A stretch of DNA of 64,000 bases from Pseudooceanicola antarcticus (GCF_900215355.1 NZ_OBEA01000001.1:434001-498000); one strand, 5' to 3'. Shown: positions 22,633-31,610, counted from the first letter of the stretch. Numbers and translations: made by a program. Notes: generated by a model from the letters alone, not told the origin.

Positions 22633-22872
22633 CGAATTCCCGGTGGAGCTTCGTTCCCAGAGGGTTCGACGCGCCGCTGTTGAGCGGGATATACGCCCGG
22701 TTTCAGCGAATCGCAAGGGGGATGCGCCGAAACCCCTGCGGGAAAGCGCCGCGCCCCATCAGCTCCAATATCATCACCAGGCTGCAAGTACTCCGGGGGG
22801 AGCCCGCAGGGCGGGGGGCAGAGCCCCCCTCCGCCATCTGTTTGTCGCCTCCGGCGACGGGCGGGCGAGCCC
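22633..22872. other. Spacer with dispersed GC-rich repeat, pip to rimP
   Basis: No gene. It contains a copy of a dispersed element around 22785-22829 (AGTACTCCGGGGGGAGCCCGC, then a GGGGGGC-AGA-GCCCCCC hairpin at 22813-22829) that recurs at 56.74-56.78 kb in opposite orientation. The promoter of the rimP operon should lie here but was not identified. Confidence 0.6.
22785..22829 (+). repeat. Dispersed intergenic repeat, copy 1
   Basis: About 45 nt: a TACT core, a G run, CCGCAG, and a terminal hairpin GGGGGGC-AGA-GCCCCCC. The reverse complement of 56738-56782 matches it closely in the same order. Both copies lie outside genes, close to stop codons. Confidence 0.65.
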
Positions 22873-23841
22873 CTAGCCTCTCGCCCGCTGGTCCATGACC
22901 TGCACCAGCTTGGCGGTGATACCGGGCTCGGACAGCGCATGGCCCGCATGGGGGATCATGTGCAGCTCGCTGGCCGCCCAGCCGCGCGCCAGTTCCCAGG
23001 CCTTGGCGGGCGGGCAGATCATGTCGAAACGCCCCTGGACGATATCTCCGGGGATGCGGGCGATCTTGCCCAGGTCGCGCAGGATCTGGCCCTCCTCGAT
23101 CCAGCCCAGGTGCTGGAAATAGTGATTCTCCAGCCGCGCAAAGGCGCGGGCGTACTGGCCCGGAGGCTCTCCGCCCATGCCGTTGCTGGCCATCGAGGCC
23201 AGGCCGTTCTCCCAGACCGACCAGGCGCGGGCGTATTTCACTTCCTCCACCTGGTTGCCGGTGAAGAGCCGCCGCGCATAGGCGGCGATGAAATCATCGT
23301 GTTCGTCTTCCGGGATCGGATCGGTGAACCGCGCCCAGGCCTCGGGCCAGAACTTGCCGGCGCCGCCGCCATAGAACCAGTCGAGCTCGCTCTGCGTCAT
23401 CAGGAAGACGCCGCGCAGGGCCAGGTGACGCACACAATCGGGATGGGTCTGGGCATAGAGCAGCGACAGCGTCGCGCCCCAGGACCCGCCGAAGACGCAC
23501 CAGGTGTCGATCATCAGCGTTTCGCGGATCTTCTCGATATCGCGGATCAGGTGCCAGGTGGTGTTGTCCTCGACGCTGGCATAGGGCCGCGAGCGGCCGC
23601 AACCGCGCTGGTCGAAGAGGATGATCCGGTAATGCTCGGGGTCGAAATAGCGCCGCATCGCGGGCGAACAGCCGCCCCCCGGTCCGCCATGCAGCACCAC
23701 CACGGGCTCTCCCTCGGGGTTGCCCGATTGCTCGACATACAGCTCGTGCCCCTCGCCCACGGCCAGCATCCGCTGGTCGAAGGGATCGAGCGGCGGATAG
23801 AGCACTTGGCTTGCGCTCTTATGACCCGAGTTTCTATCCAT
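22873..23841 (-). CDS. pip: Proline iminopeptidase
   Basis: A 322-aa alpha/beta-hydrolase that removes N-terminal proline from peptides. Oxyanion motif HGGPGGG at residues 51-57, nucleophile Ser120 in GGSWG (118-122), and the family-typical DQRGCGRSRP. The catalytic His lies near the C-terminus (PHAGHALSE). Divergent from ubiG with a 51-nt gap. No operon partner. Confidence 0.96.
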   Translation of the reverse strand: MDRNSGHKSASQVLYPPLDPFDQRMLAVGEGHELYVEQSGNPEGEPVVVLHGGPGGGCSPAMRRYFDPEHYRIILFDQRGCGRSRPYASVEDNTTWHLIRDIEKIRETLMIDTWCVFGGSWGATLSLLYAQTHPDCVRHLALRGVFLMTQSELDWFYGGGAGKFWPEAWARFTDPIPEDEHDDFIAAYARRLFTGNQVEEVKYARAWSVWENGLASMASNGMGGEPPGQYARAFARLENHYFQHLGWIEEGQILRDLGKIARIPGDIVQGRFDMICPPAKAWELARGWAASELHMIPHAGHALSEPGITAKLVQVMDQRARG

Positions 23842-23892
23842 ATCTGTCCCATATAAGAAGGGTCACGCCAGCATGACCGCAAGGAGTCCGGA

Positions 23893-24639
23893 ATGCAAAC
23901 CGACAGAACCACGGTAGACGCCGCCGAAGTTGCCAAGTTCGAGGCCATGGCCGCCGAATGGTGGGACCCCACGGGCAAATTCAAGCCGCTGCACATGATG
24001 AACCCGGTAAGGCTGGAGTACATCACCAGCCAGATCGCCGCCGAATATGCCCGCGATCTGGGCAATGAGCGCCCCTTCGAGGGGCTGCGTATCCTCGATA
24101 TCGGCTGCGGTGGCGGGCTTCTGTGCGAACCGATGGCCCGCCTCGGGGCCGAGGTCGTCGGCGCCGATGCCGCCGAGCGCAACATCCCCGTCGCCCGCAC
24201 CCATGCCGAGCAATCCGGCCTGGAGATCGACTATCGCCACACCACCGCCGAGGCCATGGCCGAAGCGGGCGAACAATTCGACGTGGTGCTGAACATGGAG
24301 GTGGTAGAGCACGTGGCCGATCCGCTGGCCTACCTCTCGGCCTGCCATGATCTCCTGAAGCCCGGCGGGCTGCACCTCTGCTCGACCATCAACCGCAATG
24401 CCAAGAGCTTTGCCATGGCCATCGTGGGCGCCGAATGGGTGATGCGCTGGCTACCCAAGGGCACCCATGAATGGGACAAGTTCATCACCCCGGATGAGCT
24501 CTATGCCCTGATCCGCGAGGCCGGCATGACCCCGGTCGACCGCAAGGGCTATGTCTTCAACCCGATTTCCTGGCAGTGGTCGATCTCGTCCCGCGATCTT
24601 TCGGTGAACTACGTCACCGCCGCGCTGCGCCCGGAATAG
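23893..24639 (+). CDS. ubiG: Ubiquinone biosynthesis O-methyltransferase UbiG
   Basis: Methylates both hydroxyl groups in ubiquinone synthesis using S-adenosylmethionine. The 248-aa protein has the SAM-binding loop ILDIGCGGG at residues 67-75, the acidic residue in VVGADA that binds ribose, and the UbiG segment [19 protein letters not shown] near the start. Single gene followed by the CaCA antiporter 68 nt later. Confidence 0.97.
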   Translation: MQTDRTTVDAAEVAKFEAMAAEWWDPTGKFKPLHMMNPVRLEYITSQIAAEYARDLGNERPFEGLRILDIGCGGGLLCEPMARLGAEVVGADAAERNIPVARTHAEQSGLEIDYRHTTAEAMAEAGEQFDVVLNMEVVEHVADPLAYLSACHDLLKPGGLHLCSTINRNAKSFAMAIVGAEWVMRWLPKGTHEWDKFITPDELYALIREAGMTPVDRKGYVFNPISWQWSISSRDLSVNYVTAALRPE

Positions 24640-24707
24640 GGGCCGGAACAGGGAACCGGCAGCGCGGCCGGGCGTTGAGGCAGGGATGAGACAACGCCCC
24701 GCCGCCC

Positions 24708-25745
24708 ATGTTCGCTGACCTGTCGCTGCTGCCCCTCGCGGGGCTCTTTGTCGCGCTGGCGGGGATCATCGCGGTCTCGGGCGTGCTGATGACCGGCTAC
24801 GCCGACCGTCTGGCCGACCGCACCGGGCTGGGCGAGGCCATCGTCGGCGCCGTGATCCTCGGCGCCGCGACCTCTCTTTCAGGCACCGTGGTGTCGATCT
24901 CGACCGCGCTCGAGGGCCGGGCCTCTCTGGCCTTCTCGAACTCGGTCGGCGGGATCGCCGCGCAGACCGCCTTCCTGGCGCTGGCCGACATGGCCTTCCG
25001 CCGCGCCAACCTGGAACATGCCGCCGCCGAGCTGACCAATGTCTTCCAGGGCGTGCTGCTGATCTTCCTGCTGCTGCTGCCCCTCGGCGCGATGGTGACG
25101 CCCGAGGTGACCCTGCTGGGCCTGCACCCGATCTCATACGTGATCCCCGTGGCCTATGCCGGCGGGCTGCTGGTCAGCCGCGCGGTGCAGGAAAAGCCCA
25201 TGTGGAAACCCGTCCGCACCCGACAGACCCGCGAAGATGCCCCAGAAGAGGAAGACGCGGCCACCGCGCGCCGCTCGACCGCGCGGCTGTTCGGCGAGTT
25301 TGCCGGGCTGATGCTGGTGATGGGGATCGTGGGCTACCTGCTGGGCCAGGCAGGCAGCGCGATCACCGACCGGGCGGGGCTTTCGGCCTCCCTCGTGGGG
25401 GCGCTGATGACCGCCGTTGCCACCTCGCTGCCCGAGCTCGTCACCACGCTGGCCGCCGTGCGCCGGGGCGCGTTGCAACTGGCGGTCGGCGGGATCATCG
25501 GCGGCAATACCTTCGACACGCTCTTCCTGCCGCTGTCGGATGCGGCTTACCGGGATGGCTCGCTCTATCACGCGGTCGGGCAACAGGATTACTTCTGGGT
25601 GGTCACCGCGCTTCTGATGAGCACGGTGCTGATCGGCGGGCTGGTGGTGCGCGAACGCAGCGGGCCCGGACGGATCGGCGTGGAATCGACCCTGCTGCTG
25701 GTGATCTACGGCGGCGCCATCGCGCTGCAGATCTTCGCCTCCTAG
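24708..25745 (+). CDS. CaCA-family cation antiporter (sodium/calcium exchanger type)
   Basis: A 345-aa inner-membrane protein with about ten hydrophobic segments in two halves joined by a charged loop (about 165-195). Each half has an alpha repeat. The second is canonical, ATSLPE (E243) with GGIIGGNTFD; the first reads ATSLSG, so the Pro-Glu pair is replaced and the expected acidic ligand is Gly59. Transport of calcium or sodium is the family function, but the ion is uncertain with one Glu missing. The stop codon overlaps the marR stop on the other strand (CTAG). Confidence 0.85.
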   Translation: MFADLSLLPLAGLFVALAGIIAVSGVLMTGYADRLADRTGLGEAIVGAVILGAATSLSGTVVSISTALEGRASLAFSNSVGGIAAQTAFLALADMAFRRANLEHAAAELTNVFQGVLLIFLLLLPLGAMVTPEVTLLGLHPISYVIPVAYAGGLLVSRAVQEKPMWKPVRTRQTREDAPEEEDAATARRSTARLFGEFAGLMLVMGIVGYLLGQAGSAITDRAGLSASLVGALMTAVATSLPELVTTLAAVRRGALQLAVGGIIGGNTFDTLFLPLSDAAYRDGSLYHAVGQQDYFWVVTALLMSTVLIGGLVVRERSGPGRIGVESTLLLVIYGGAIALQIFAS

Positions 25746-26185
25746 CGGTCCTCGTCCAGCTTGCCGCGCAGCTCGCGCAGCACCGGCAGGACCGAGCGCA
25801 CCTTCTCTTCGGGGATCTCGTCCAGCATGCTGGCAAAGAGCGGCGCCACGGCCGAAAGCGCCGCATCCCGCGCCTGGCGCCCGGCGGGGCTGATCGCCAC
25901 CATCTTGCGCCGCGCATCGTCCCAATCGGGACGGATATGCACGTAACCGGCCCATTCCAGCTTGCTCAGCGTGTTGGTCATCGCCCCGCGCGTCACGTGA
26001 AACGTCTGCGCCAGCTGCGCCGGGCTCTTCTCGGTGCCGACCCGCGCCAGGTGGTTCAGCACCGAAAAATGCGAAAGCTCCATCCCCTTCGGCAGCACCT
26101 TGGACAGCCGGTTGCGGATCATCTGATCCGCCGCGAGGATCTCGGAAAAGAGCGTGATCGCCAGGGAATTCCGCGGAGAGTTCAT
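25742..26185 (-). CDS. MarR-family transcriptional regulator
   Basis: A 147-aa winged-helix regulator. The recognition helix region is AQLAQTFHVTRGAMTNTLSKLE and the wing contains DDARRKMVAIS (the D-x-R motif typical of MarR). Dimerisation helices lie at both ends. The nitrilase gene begins upstream, with a 3-nt gap between its stop and this start, so the marR gene is the distal member of a grxC-nitrilase-marR run. The target is unknown; its own operon is the first candidate. Confidence 0.93.
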   Translation of the reverse strand: MNSPRNSLAITLFSEILAADQMIRNRLSKVLPKGMELSHFSVLNHLARVGTEKSPAQLAQTFHVTRGAMTNTLSKLEWAGYVHIRPDWDDARRKMVAISPAGRQARDAALSAVAPLFASMLDEIPEEKVRSVLPVLRELRGKLDEDR

Positions 26186-26188
26186 GTC

Positions 26189-27052
26189 TTAGAGCGCGCT
26201 GTCGTCAAGCGTCACGGGCCGGTCATGGGTCAGGGCGGGCACGCGGCGACGGGCGCTTTCGACCTCGGCGGGATCAAGGGTGACATAGCCGATGCCCGGC
26301 TCGGTCCCCATGTCCAGCAGCACCTCGCCCCAGGGGGCCACGACCATGCCGTGACCATGGGTGCGGCGCTCCTTCTCGCCGGGCTTCGTGTGCAGCCCGC
26401 ATTGCGCGGGCGCCAGCACGTAGCAGCCGGTCTCGATGGCGCGGGCGCGCAGCAGGGGCTCCCAATGGGCCGCGCCGGTGACCGGGCTGAAGGCCGCGGG
26501 CACCGTCAGGATCGTGGCGCCGGCCTTGGCGAGCATGCGGTGCAGATAGGCAAAGCGCACGTCGTAGCAGACGGTCATGCCGATCGTACCGAAGGGGGTC
26601 TGCGCCACCACGGCGCGATCGCCGGGCCGGTAGCCATCGGACTCGCGGTAGGTCTCATGGGCGCTGACCTGCACGTCGAACATGTGGATCTTGTCGTACC
26701 AGGCGGCGACCTCGCCCTCGGGCGACACCAGGAAGGAGCGGTTGGCAAAGCGCCCGTCCGCATCCCCGGTCTTGATCCCCAGCGACCCGATCAGCAGCCA
26801 GATCCCCAGATCCGCCGCCTGGGCGCGCAGGGCCTTCAGGGTCTGGTCCTCATCCTCTGGGCGCAGCACCTCGTTCTGGCGCGCGCGCGAGTTGCTGAGG
26901 CAGTTCGAGACCTCGGGCATCAGCACGAAACCGGCGCCATTGGCGGCGGCCTCGGTGACCATGGGCTGGATCATCGCAAGGTTCGCCTCGGGGTCATCAC
27001 CCGAGGTGATCTGCAGCAGAGCGGCTTTGACCGGGGTGCTCACCTGATTCAC
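26189..27052 (-). CDS. Carbon-nitrogen hydrolase (Nit2/omega-amidase-like)
   Basis: A 287-aa cytosolic nitrilase-superfamily amidase. The catalytic triad is visible: Glu47 (LMPEVSN), Lys121 (YDKIHMFDV) and Cys162 (VCYDVRF). The sequence pattern is that of Nit1/Nit2 proteins, which repair deaminated glutathione or hydrolyse omega-amides; pairing with a glutaredoxin gene favours a link to glutathione. The start overlaps the grxC stop by 4 nt (ATGA). Confidence 0.93.
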   Translation of the reverse strand: MNQVSTPVKAALLQITSGDDPEANLAMIQPMVTEAAANGAGFVLMPEVSNCLSNSRARQNEVLRPEDEDQTLKALRAQAADLGIWLLIGSLGIKTGDADGRFANRSFLVSPEGEVAAWYDKIHMFDVQVSAHETYRESDGYRPGDRAVVAQTPFGTIGMTVCYDVRFAYLHRMLAKAGATILTVPAAFSPVTGAAHWEPLLRARAIETGCYVLAPAQCGLHTKPGEKERRTHGHGMVVAPWGEVLLDMGTEPGIGYVTLDPAEVESARRRVPALTHDRPVTLDDSAL

Positions 27053-27309
27053 TCCATCGCCAGCAGGGCGTCCAGCTTACCTGCGTTTTCAAGGGCATAA
27101 AGCTCATCGCAGCCACCGACGTGGACATCGCCGATGAAGATCTGCGGCACGGTGGAGCCACCGTTGGCGCGCTGGATCATCTCGGCACGGCGCTCGGGCT
27201 CGACGTTGATGTCGATATCCGTGAAGCTCACGCCCTTGTCGCGCAGCAGGCGCTTGGCGGCATGGCAGAAGCCGCAGGTGGGACGGGTGTAAAGCTCGAT
27301 CGCGGGCAT
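27049..27309 (-). CDS. grxC: Glutaredoxin 3
   Basis: An 86-aa thioredoxin-fold dithiol oxidoreductase that uses glutathione. The active site is CGFC (Cys12, Cys15) rather than the more common CPYC; the cis-proline motif TVPQIFI and the GGCDEL glutathione-site motif are intact. The ATG at 27309 gives the typical MPAIELYTRPTCGFC start; a longer upstream frame is not supported. Operon with the nitrilase. Confidence 0.95.
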   Translation of the reverse strand: MPAIELYTRPTCGFCHAAKRLLRDKGVSFTDIDINVEPERRAEMIQRANGGSTVPQIFIGDVHVGGCDELYALENAGKLDALLAME

Positions 27310-27340
27310 GGTCTCTCCGGGTCTGGTTGCAGCGCTTAAC

Positions 27341-28099
27341 CTAAGATGCTTTGCCGACCCGCGCCAGTGCCAGAACAAGGACAGGCCCGGCGCCGGCCGC
27401 CCGGCAGACCCCGGTTGCCGCGCGAAAGGTCGCCCCTGAGGTCATCACGTCGTCGATCAGCAGAAGCGGGCGGCCCGCGACCAGCCCGCCATGGCGGGGG
27501 TTCAGCCGCAGCGCGCCCGACAGCAGCCGATGCCGCTCGCTTCGGGACTTGCCGTCCAGCGAGGGGGTGGCGCGGATGCGTTGCAGCAGGTCGGGCACAT
27601 GCTGCGCCCCCTGCCCCGTCAGATGCCGCAGCATGTGGCGGCCAAGCAGCGCCGACTGGTTGTAGCTGCGCCTTATGCGCCGCCAGCGGTGCAGCGGGAT
27701 CGGTGCCACCAGCGTGCCCTCGGGCAGCAGCGGCGCGATGACCTGCGCCATCCATTGCCCCCCCGGTGCCGCGATATCCTGCCGGTCGCCGTGTTTCAGC
27801 TGCATGACCAGCCGCCGCCCGGTGCCATGGTAGAGCATCACCGCCCGGCCCCGGCTCCAGGGCGGCGGGTCCGCAAGACATTGGTCGCAATGCGCCCTCT
27901 CGCCCGCCTCTCCGCCGGGCAGCGGCAGGCCGCAAAGATCGCAGGCCAGCCCCTCGATGAAGGGCGTGTCGCGCCAGCACGCGGCGCAAAGGCCGAAGTC
28001 GCTTTCCACCAGCCCGCCACAGGCCAGGCAGCGCGGCGGGTAGACCAGGCGCAAGGCGGTTTGAACTACCCCGGCGAAGTGCCTATCTATCCGTCCCAT
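27341..28099 (-). CDS. comF: ComF-family phosphoribosyltransferase-like protein
   Basis: A 252-aa protein with two zinc-finger-like Cys sets at the N-terminus (24/27/38/41 and 53/56/71/74) and a C-terminal phosphoribosyltransferase domain with the PRPP loop LLLIDDVMTSGAT at 212-224. ComF proteins help DNA uptake in competent bacteria; alphaproteobacterial homologues are mostly uncharacterised. The ATG at 28099 shares the palindrome CATG with the ATG of the divergent methyltransferase, so any longer N-terminus would overlap that gene. The start should be regarded as likely, not certain. Confidence 0.9.
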   Translation of the reverse strand: MGRIDRHFAGVVQTALRLVYPPRCLACGGLVESDFGLCAACWRDTPFIEGLACDLCGLPLPGGEAGERAHCDQCLADPPPWSRGRAVMLYHGTGRRLVMQLKHGDRQDIAAPGGQWMAQVIAPLLPEGTLVAPIPLHRWRRIRRSYNQSALLGRHMLRHLTGQGAQHVPDLLQRIRATPSLDGKSRSERHRLLSGALRLNPRHGGLVAGRPLLLIDDVMTSGATFRAATGVCRAAGAGPVLVLALARVGKAS

Positions 28100-28937
28100 G
28101 AGCCAGTACCCCGCCCCCGCCGCCCTCACCGATACCGCAGCCCTCGCGCGCAACCGCGCCCGCGCCGAAGCCCAGGCGCTGTTCCTGCATGAACGCGCGG
28201 CCTTCGACCTCCAGGATCGGCTGGATATGGTTAAGCGGGAGTTTACAGATCCGGTGCTCGTCACCCCCTACCCCGACCATTGGCAGGGGCTGGTGGCGGG
28301 CTTCCCCGTCGTACCGCGTATCGTCGGGGCCGCCGAGGTGCTGGATATCGAGCCCGGCTCGGCCGACCTGGTCATGCATGTCTTCGACCTGCACTGGTCG
28401 AACGATCCCGTGGGCCAGCTCATCCAGTGCCGCCGCGCGCTGCGCCCCGACGGGCTGCTGCTGGCGGTCTTCTTCGGTGGCCAGACGCTGACCGAGCTGC
28501 GCGCCTGCCTCGGCCAGGCCGAGATCGAGGTGACAGGCGGCCTGTCGCCCCGCATCGCCCCCATGGGCGAGGTGCGCGACCTGGGCGGGCTGCTGCAACG
28601 GGCCGGCTTCGCCCTGCCGGTGGTCGACAGCGATACGGTTAAGGTGGACTACGCAAGCCCGCTCAAGCTGATGGCCGACCTGCGCGCCATGGGCGAAGGC
28701 AATGCGCTGAACCAGCGCCTGCGCCAGCCGACCCGCCGCGCGGTGATGCTGCGCGCGGTCGAGCTCTACATGGAAACCCACGCCAATGCCGAGGGCCGCA
28801 CCCCCGCCACCTTCGAGCTCGTCACCCTGACCGGCTGGGCCCCGCATGAGAGCCAGCAACAGCCGCTGCGCCCCGGTTCGGCCCTCTCGTCGCTGGCCGA
28901 TGCGCTCGGCACCGCGGAAAAGCCGCTCAAATCCTGA
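28098..28937 (+). CDS. SAM-dependent methyltransferase-domain protein (NDUFAF5/BioC-like)
   Basis: A 279-aa class I methyltransferase-fold protein. The middle reads AAEVLDIEPGSADLVMHVFDLHW and CRRALRPDGLLLAVFFGG, the pattern of the BioC/NDUFAF5 group. The usual GxGxG loop is not obvious, so binding of S-adenosylmethionine may be altered. NDUFAF5-type proteins modify complex I subunit NDUFS7 in mitochondria, a plausible but unproven role here. Start codon overlaps that of comF. Confidence 0.85.
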   Translation: MSQYPAPAALTDTAALARNRARAEAQALFLHERAAFDLQDRLDMVKREFTDPVLVTPYPDHWQGLVAGFPVVPRIVGAAEVLDIEPGSADLVMHVFDLHWSNDPVGQLIQCRRALRPDGLLLAVFFGGQTLTELRACLGQAEIEVTGGLSPRIAPMGEVRDLGGLLQRAGFALPVVDSDTVKVDYASPLKLMADLRAMGEGNALNQRLRQPTRRAVMLRAVELYMETHANAEGRTPATFELVTLTGWAPHESQQQPLRPGSALSSLADALGTAEKPLKS

Positions 28938-29022
28938 CATCTCGTCGCGCCCCGGTGCGTGACGGATTGACCCTGAGAGCCAAGCCTCTATCTCCGAAGG
29001 CGACCCTTTCAGGAGAGAGCCC

Positions 29023-30075
29023 ATGACCGATGCCATCCGGCCCGAGCACGGCCCCGCCGATCACCCCGCCCTGCCGCGCCAGAAAGTCGGCGTGCTGCTG
29101 GCCAATCTCGGCACCCCCGACGACACCGGCTATTGGTCGATGCGGCGCTACCTGTCCGAATTCCTCTCGGACAAACGGGTGATCGACTACCCGGCGTGGA
29201 AGTGGCAGCCGATCCTGCAGGGCATCGTGCTCAGCATCCGGCCCTTCAAGTCCGGCGCCGCCTACCGGACGATCTGGAACACCGAGGCCGACGAATCGCC
29301 CCTGGCGACGATCACCAAGCAGCAGACCGCCGCCCTGACCGCCGCGCTGGAAGAGCGCTTTGGCGACGAGGTGATCATGGTCGATTACTGCATGCGCTAC
29401 GGCAATCCCTCGACCAAGTCGAAGGTGCGCAAGATGGTCGAGGCGGGCTGCACGAAGATCCTCTTCTGCCCGCTCTACCCGCAATATGCAGGTGCCACGA
29501 CCGCCACGGCCAACGACCAGTTCTTCCGCGCCCTGATGGACGAGAAGTGGCAGCCCGCCACCCGCACCCTGCCCCCCTATTTCGACAGCCCCGCCTATAT
29601 CGAGGCCCTGGCCGCCTCGGTCGAACGCAAGTACGCCGAGATGGACGAAGAGCCCGACATCCTCGTCTGCAGCTACCACGGGCTGCCGTTCCGCTACCTG
29701 ACCGAGGGCGACCCCTACCATTGCCAGTGCGTGAAGACGACGCGGCTGCTGAAAGAGCGCCTGGGCTGGGATGACAGCCGCATCACCACGACCTTCCAGT
29801 CGAAGTTCGGCCCCGAGGAATGGCTGCAGCCCTATACCGTCGAAGAGGTCGCGCGGCTGGCCGAGGCGGGCAAGAAGAAGATCGCCGTGATCGCGCCTGC
29901 CTTCAGCGCCGATTGCATCGAGACGCTGGAAGAGATCAACGAAGAGATCCGCGAAAGCTTCGAGCACGCCGGTGGCGAAAGCTTCACCTATGTGCCCTGC
30001 CTCAACGACGATGAAGAACACATCGCGGCTCTGGCCTTCGAGATCGAGAAGAACCTGCAGGGCTGGCTGGACTGA
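29023..30075 (+). CDS. hemH: Ferrochelatase
   Basis: Inserts iron into protoporphyrin IX, the last step of haem synthesis, at the inner membrane. The 350-aa protein has the N-terminal GVLLANLGTPD, the catalytic His in CSYHGLPFRYL, the Glu-rich CPAFSADC-like segment (APAFSADCIETLEEI) and a C-terminal CLNDDEEHI. The GGAGAGAG site precedes the ATG by about 6 nt. It stands alone, 85 nt after the methyltransferase. Confidence 0.98.
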   Translation: MTDAIRPEHGPADHPALPRQKVGVLLANLGTPDDTGYWSMRRYLSEFLSDKRVIDYPAWKWQPILQGIVLSIRPFKSGAAYRTIWNTEADESPLATITKQQTAALTAALEERFGDEVIMVDYCMRYGNPSTKSKVRKMVEAGCTKILFCPLYPQYAGATTATANDQFFRALMDEKWQPATRTLPPYFDSPAYIEALAASVERKYAEMDEEPDILVCSYHGLPFRYLTEGDPYHCQCVKTTRLLKERLGWDDSRITTTFQSKFGPEEWLQPYTVEEVARLAEAGKKKIAVIAPAFSADCIETLEEINEEIRESFEHAGGESFTYVPCLNDDEEHIAALAFEIEKNLQGWLD

Positions 30076-30085
30076 TCGACAGGGA

Positions 30086-30556
30086 TTACCCGGCGCCCGA
30101 CTGACGGCGCCACTGGTAGAGGACGTCGGGCTCGCGCTCTTCGTTCTCTGCCCCGTCGGTTTCGCGCAGAGCGACGAATCCCCGGTTTTCGTAGAAGCGG
30201 CGGGCGGGAAGGTTGCGCTGGAAGGTCCAGAGCTGCAGCACGTCGCACTGGCGTTGCGCCACCTCCAGCAGGGCCGAACCGAATCCGCGCCCCTGGGCGT
30301 CTGGCAGAACGTGAAGCTGTTCAATCCAGCCATCCGCGAAGACGATCACACCCTGCAGGCGCCCCGCCTCGAAGAGGCCCGCCATCCGGCAACGGGGGTG
30401 CAGGTGATCGCGGTAGAAGCCCCGGTCCTCCTCTGGGGTGTGCAGGCCGGCCAGCCAGGGCAGACGCGCGTCCAGCGCCTGTCGGTGGACCTGCGCGGCC
30501 AGGTCGGCCTCGTCCCGCGTCAACGCCCGGATCAAGGGCGAAAGGTCAGTTGTCAT
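30086..30556 (-). CDS. GNAT-family N-acetyltransferase
   Basis: A 156-aa acetyl-CoA dependent acetyltransferase. The pyrophosphate-binding motif A reads LHVLPDAQGRGFGSALLEVAQ (Q/R-x-x-G-x-G/A) and motif B LPARRFYENRGF. The substrate cannot be told. It is convergent with hemH with a 10-nt gap. Confidence 0.9.
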   Translation of the reverse strand: MTTDLSPLIRALTRDEADLAAQVHRQALDARLPWLAGLHTPEEDRGFYRDHLHPRCRMAGLFEAGRLQGVIVFADGWIEQLHVLPDAQGRGFGSALLEVAQRQCDVLQLWTFQRNLPARRFYENRGFVALRETDGAENEEREPDVLYQWRRQSGAG

Positions 30557-30601
30557 GGGTCATGGCCTGATTGTCCGCCCCCTGTCCATCGACCGGACAC
30601 G

Positions 30602-30629
30602 AAAAAAGGCGGTGGAAACCCACCGCCTT
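30602..30629 (-). terminator. Intrinsic terminator of the 59-aa membrane protein gene
   Basis: GGCGGTGG at 30608-30615 pairs with CCACCGCC at 30620-30627 around AAAC. On the minus strand six Ts follow. It lies 27 nt past the stop at 30656. Confidence 0.88.
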
Positions 30630-30655
30630 CTTCCTAAGCATTTGCGCTTGCCGAA

Positions 30656-30835
30656 TTAGTCGGCGACAGCAGCAGCAACCACGGCCAGCAGGATCAGCGG
30701 CAGGATGATGCCGGCGGACGAGCTGGTGGTTTCTTCGACGACGACCGGAGCTTCGATCATCGGCTCGGAGTATGCACCGGCGGAAGCGGTGGTGGCGGCA
30801 GCGGCCAGAGCGGCGGCGAGAACGAGTTTTTTCAT
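30656..30835 (-). CDS. Small exported membrane protein, 59 aa
   Basis: The product begins with a clear signal peptide (MKKLVLAAALAAAATTASAG, cleavage after ASA), has a short acidic stretch with valines and glutamates, and ends in one membrane segment (about residues 42-58, GIILPLILLAVVAAAV). GGAGG 6 nt before the ATG and an intrinsic terminator make it a genuine single gene. The form resembles the ferrochelatase-adjacent small proteins annotated as hypothetical in related genomes; no function is known to me. Confidence 0.8.
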   Translation of the reverse strand: MKKLVLAAALAAAATTASAGAYSEPMIEAPVVVEETTSSSAGIILPLILLAVVAAAVAD

Positions 30836-30980
30836 TTTATCCTCCAGATAAAGGCCGGCCGATTTTGGACATATTACGCCCGGCACCCAAGACTTACCTC
30901 GTGATTCCGTCATACGCGGGGAGGGGCTCAAAAAGCAATTGGCAACATGCCCTAAACCCAGTCCCCAAAGGGAAATGTCG

Positions 30981-31610
30981 TCAAATAAGCAACACTTGCG
31001 TGCCGACCTTCGTCAGCTCGTAAAGCTCGAGGATATGCTCATTGTAGAGCCCGATGCAGCCATTGGAAGACCTGCGACCGATCTTTCGCGTGTCATGGGT
31101 GCCGTGGATCCGGTAGTAGGTCCAGCTGAGGTAGAGCGCCCGCACGCCCAGCGGGTTGTCCGGCGCGCCGCCCTCGACCACGGCGGGCCATTCGGGGTTG
31201 CGCTTCTGCATGGCAGGGGTGGGCCGCCAGGTCGGATTCTCGACCTTCTGCACCACCGAAGTCCGACCGCGACGGGTCAGATCCTCGGTCAGCGGCACCG
31301 AGGTGGGGTACAGCTTGTAGATCGTCTGGTCCTCGGACCAGAAATGCAGCGCCCGGCTGTCGATATCCACCAGGATGGCACCGTTGCGGGTGTTCGAGAA
31401 GTAGGGCTCCCAGTTGAGCGAGCGGAAGGACGAGATGTTCCGGCGCGCGGTCTCGTTCGGGTCGCGTTCGACTTCGGTGGAATCGCCGAAGGGGGTTGCG
31501 TAGCTTGCTTCGCTCTCTTCGGCAGCGTCCTGAGCCAGCGCGGGGCTGGCAAGCGCAGCGGCGCTCCCGGCAAGGAAGGCGCGCCGCGTGGGGGCTTTGA
31601 GGATGGTCAT
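30981..31610 (-). CDS. L,D-transpeptidase (YkuD) with Tat-like signal
   Basis: A 209-aa exported enzyme expected to form L,D cross-links in peptidoglycan or attach proteins to it. The N-terminus has a twin-arginine type signal (TRRAFLAGSAAALASPALA). The catalytic motif holds His169 (IHGTHD) and Cys185 in SSNGCIGL, a variant of the usual SHGCVRL. GGAGAGACC precedes the ATG at 31610. A second L,D-transpeptidase lies 0.8 kb away, on the other side of a CAP-domain lipoprotein. Confidence 0.93.
   Translation of the reverse strand: MTILKAPTRRAFLAGSAAALASPALAQDAAEESEASYATPFGDSTEVERDPNETARRNISSFRSLNWEPYFSNTRNGAILVDIDSRALHFWSEDQTIYKLYPTSVPLTEDLTRRGRTSVVQKVENPTWRPTPAMQKRNPEWPAVVEGGAPDNPLGVRALYLSWTYYRIHGTHDTRKIGRRSSNGCIGLYNEHILELYELTKVGTQVLLI

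Noticed and set aside
22610-22700. Initiator tRNA (metY) before rimP, as in E. coli
   Set aside because: No cloverleaf could be traced in the rimP leader; only the short terminator hairpin is visible.
25990-26003. GCGTCACGTGAAAC inside marR, similar to parS
   Set aside because: Two mismatches in the left half-site, and the codons fit a normal MarR helix (TFHVTRG). Too degenerate to call.
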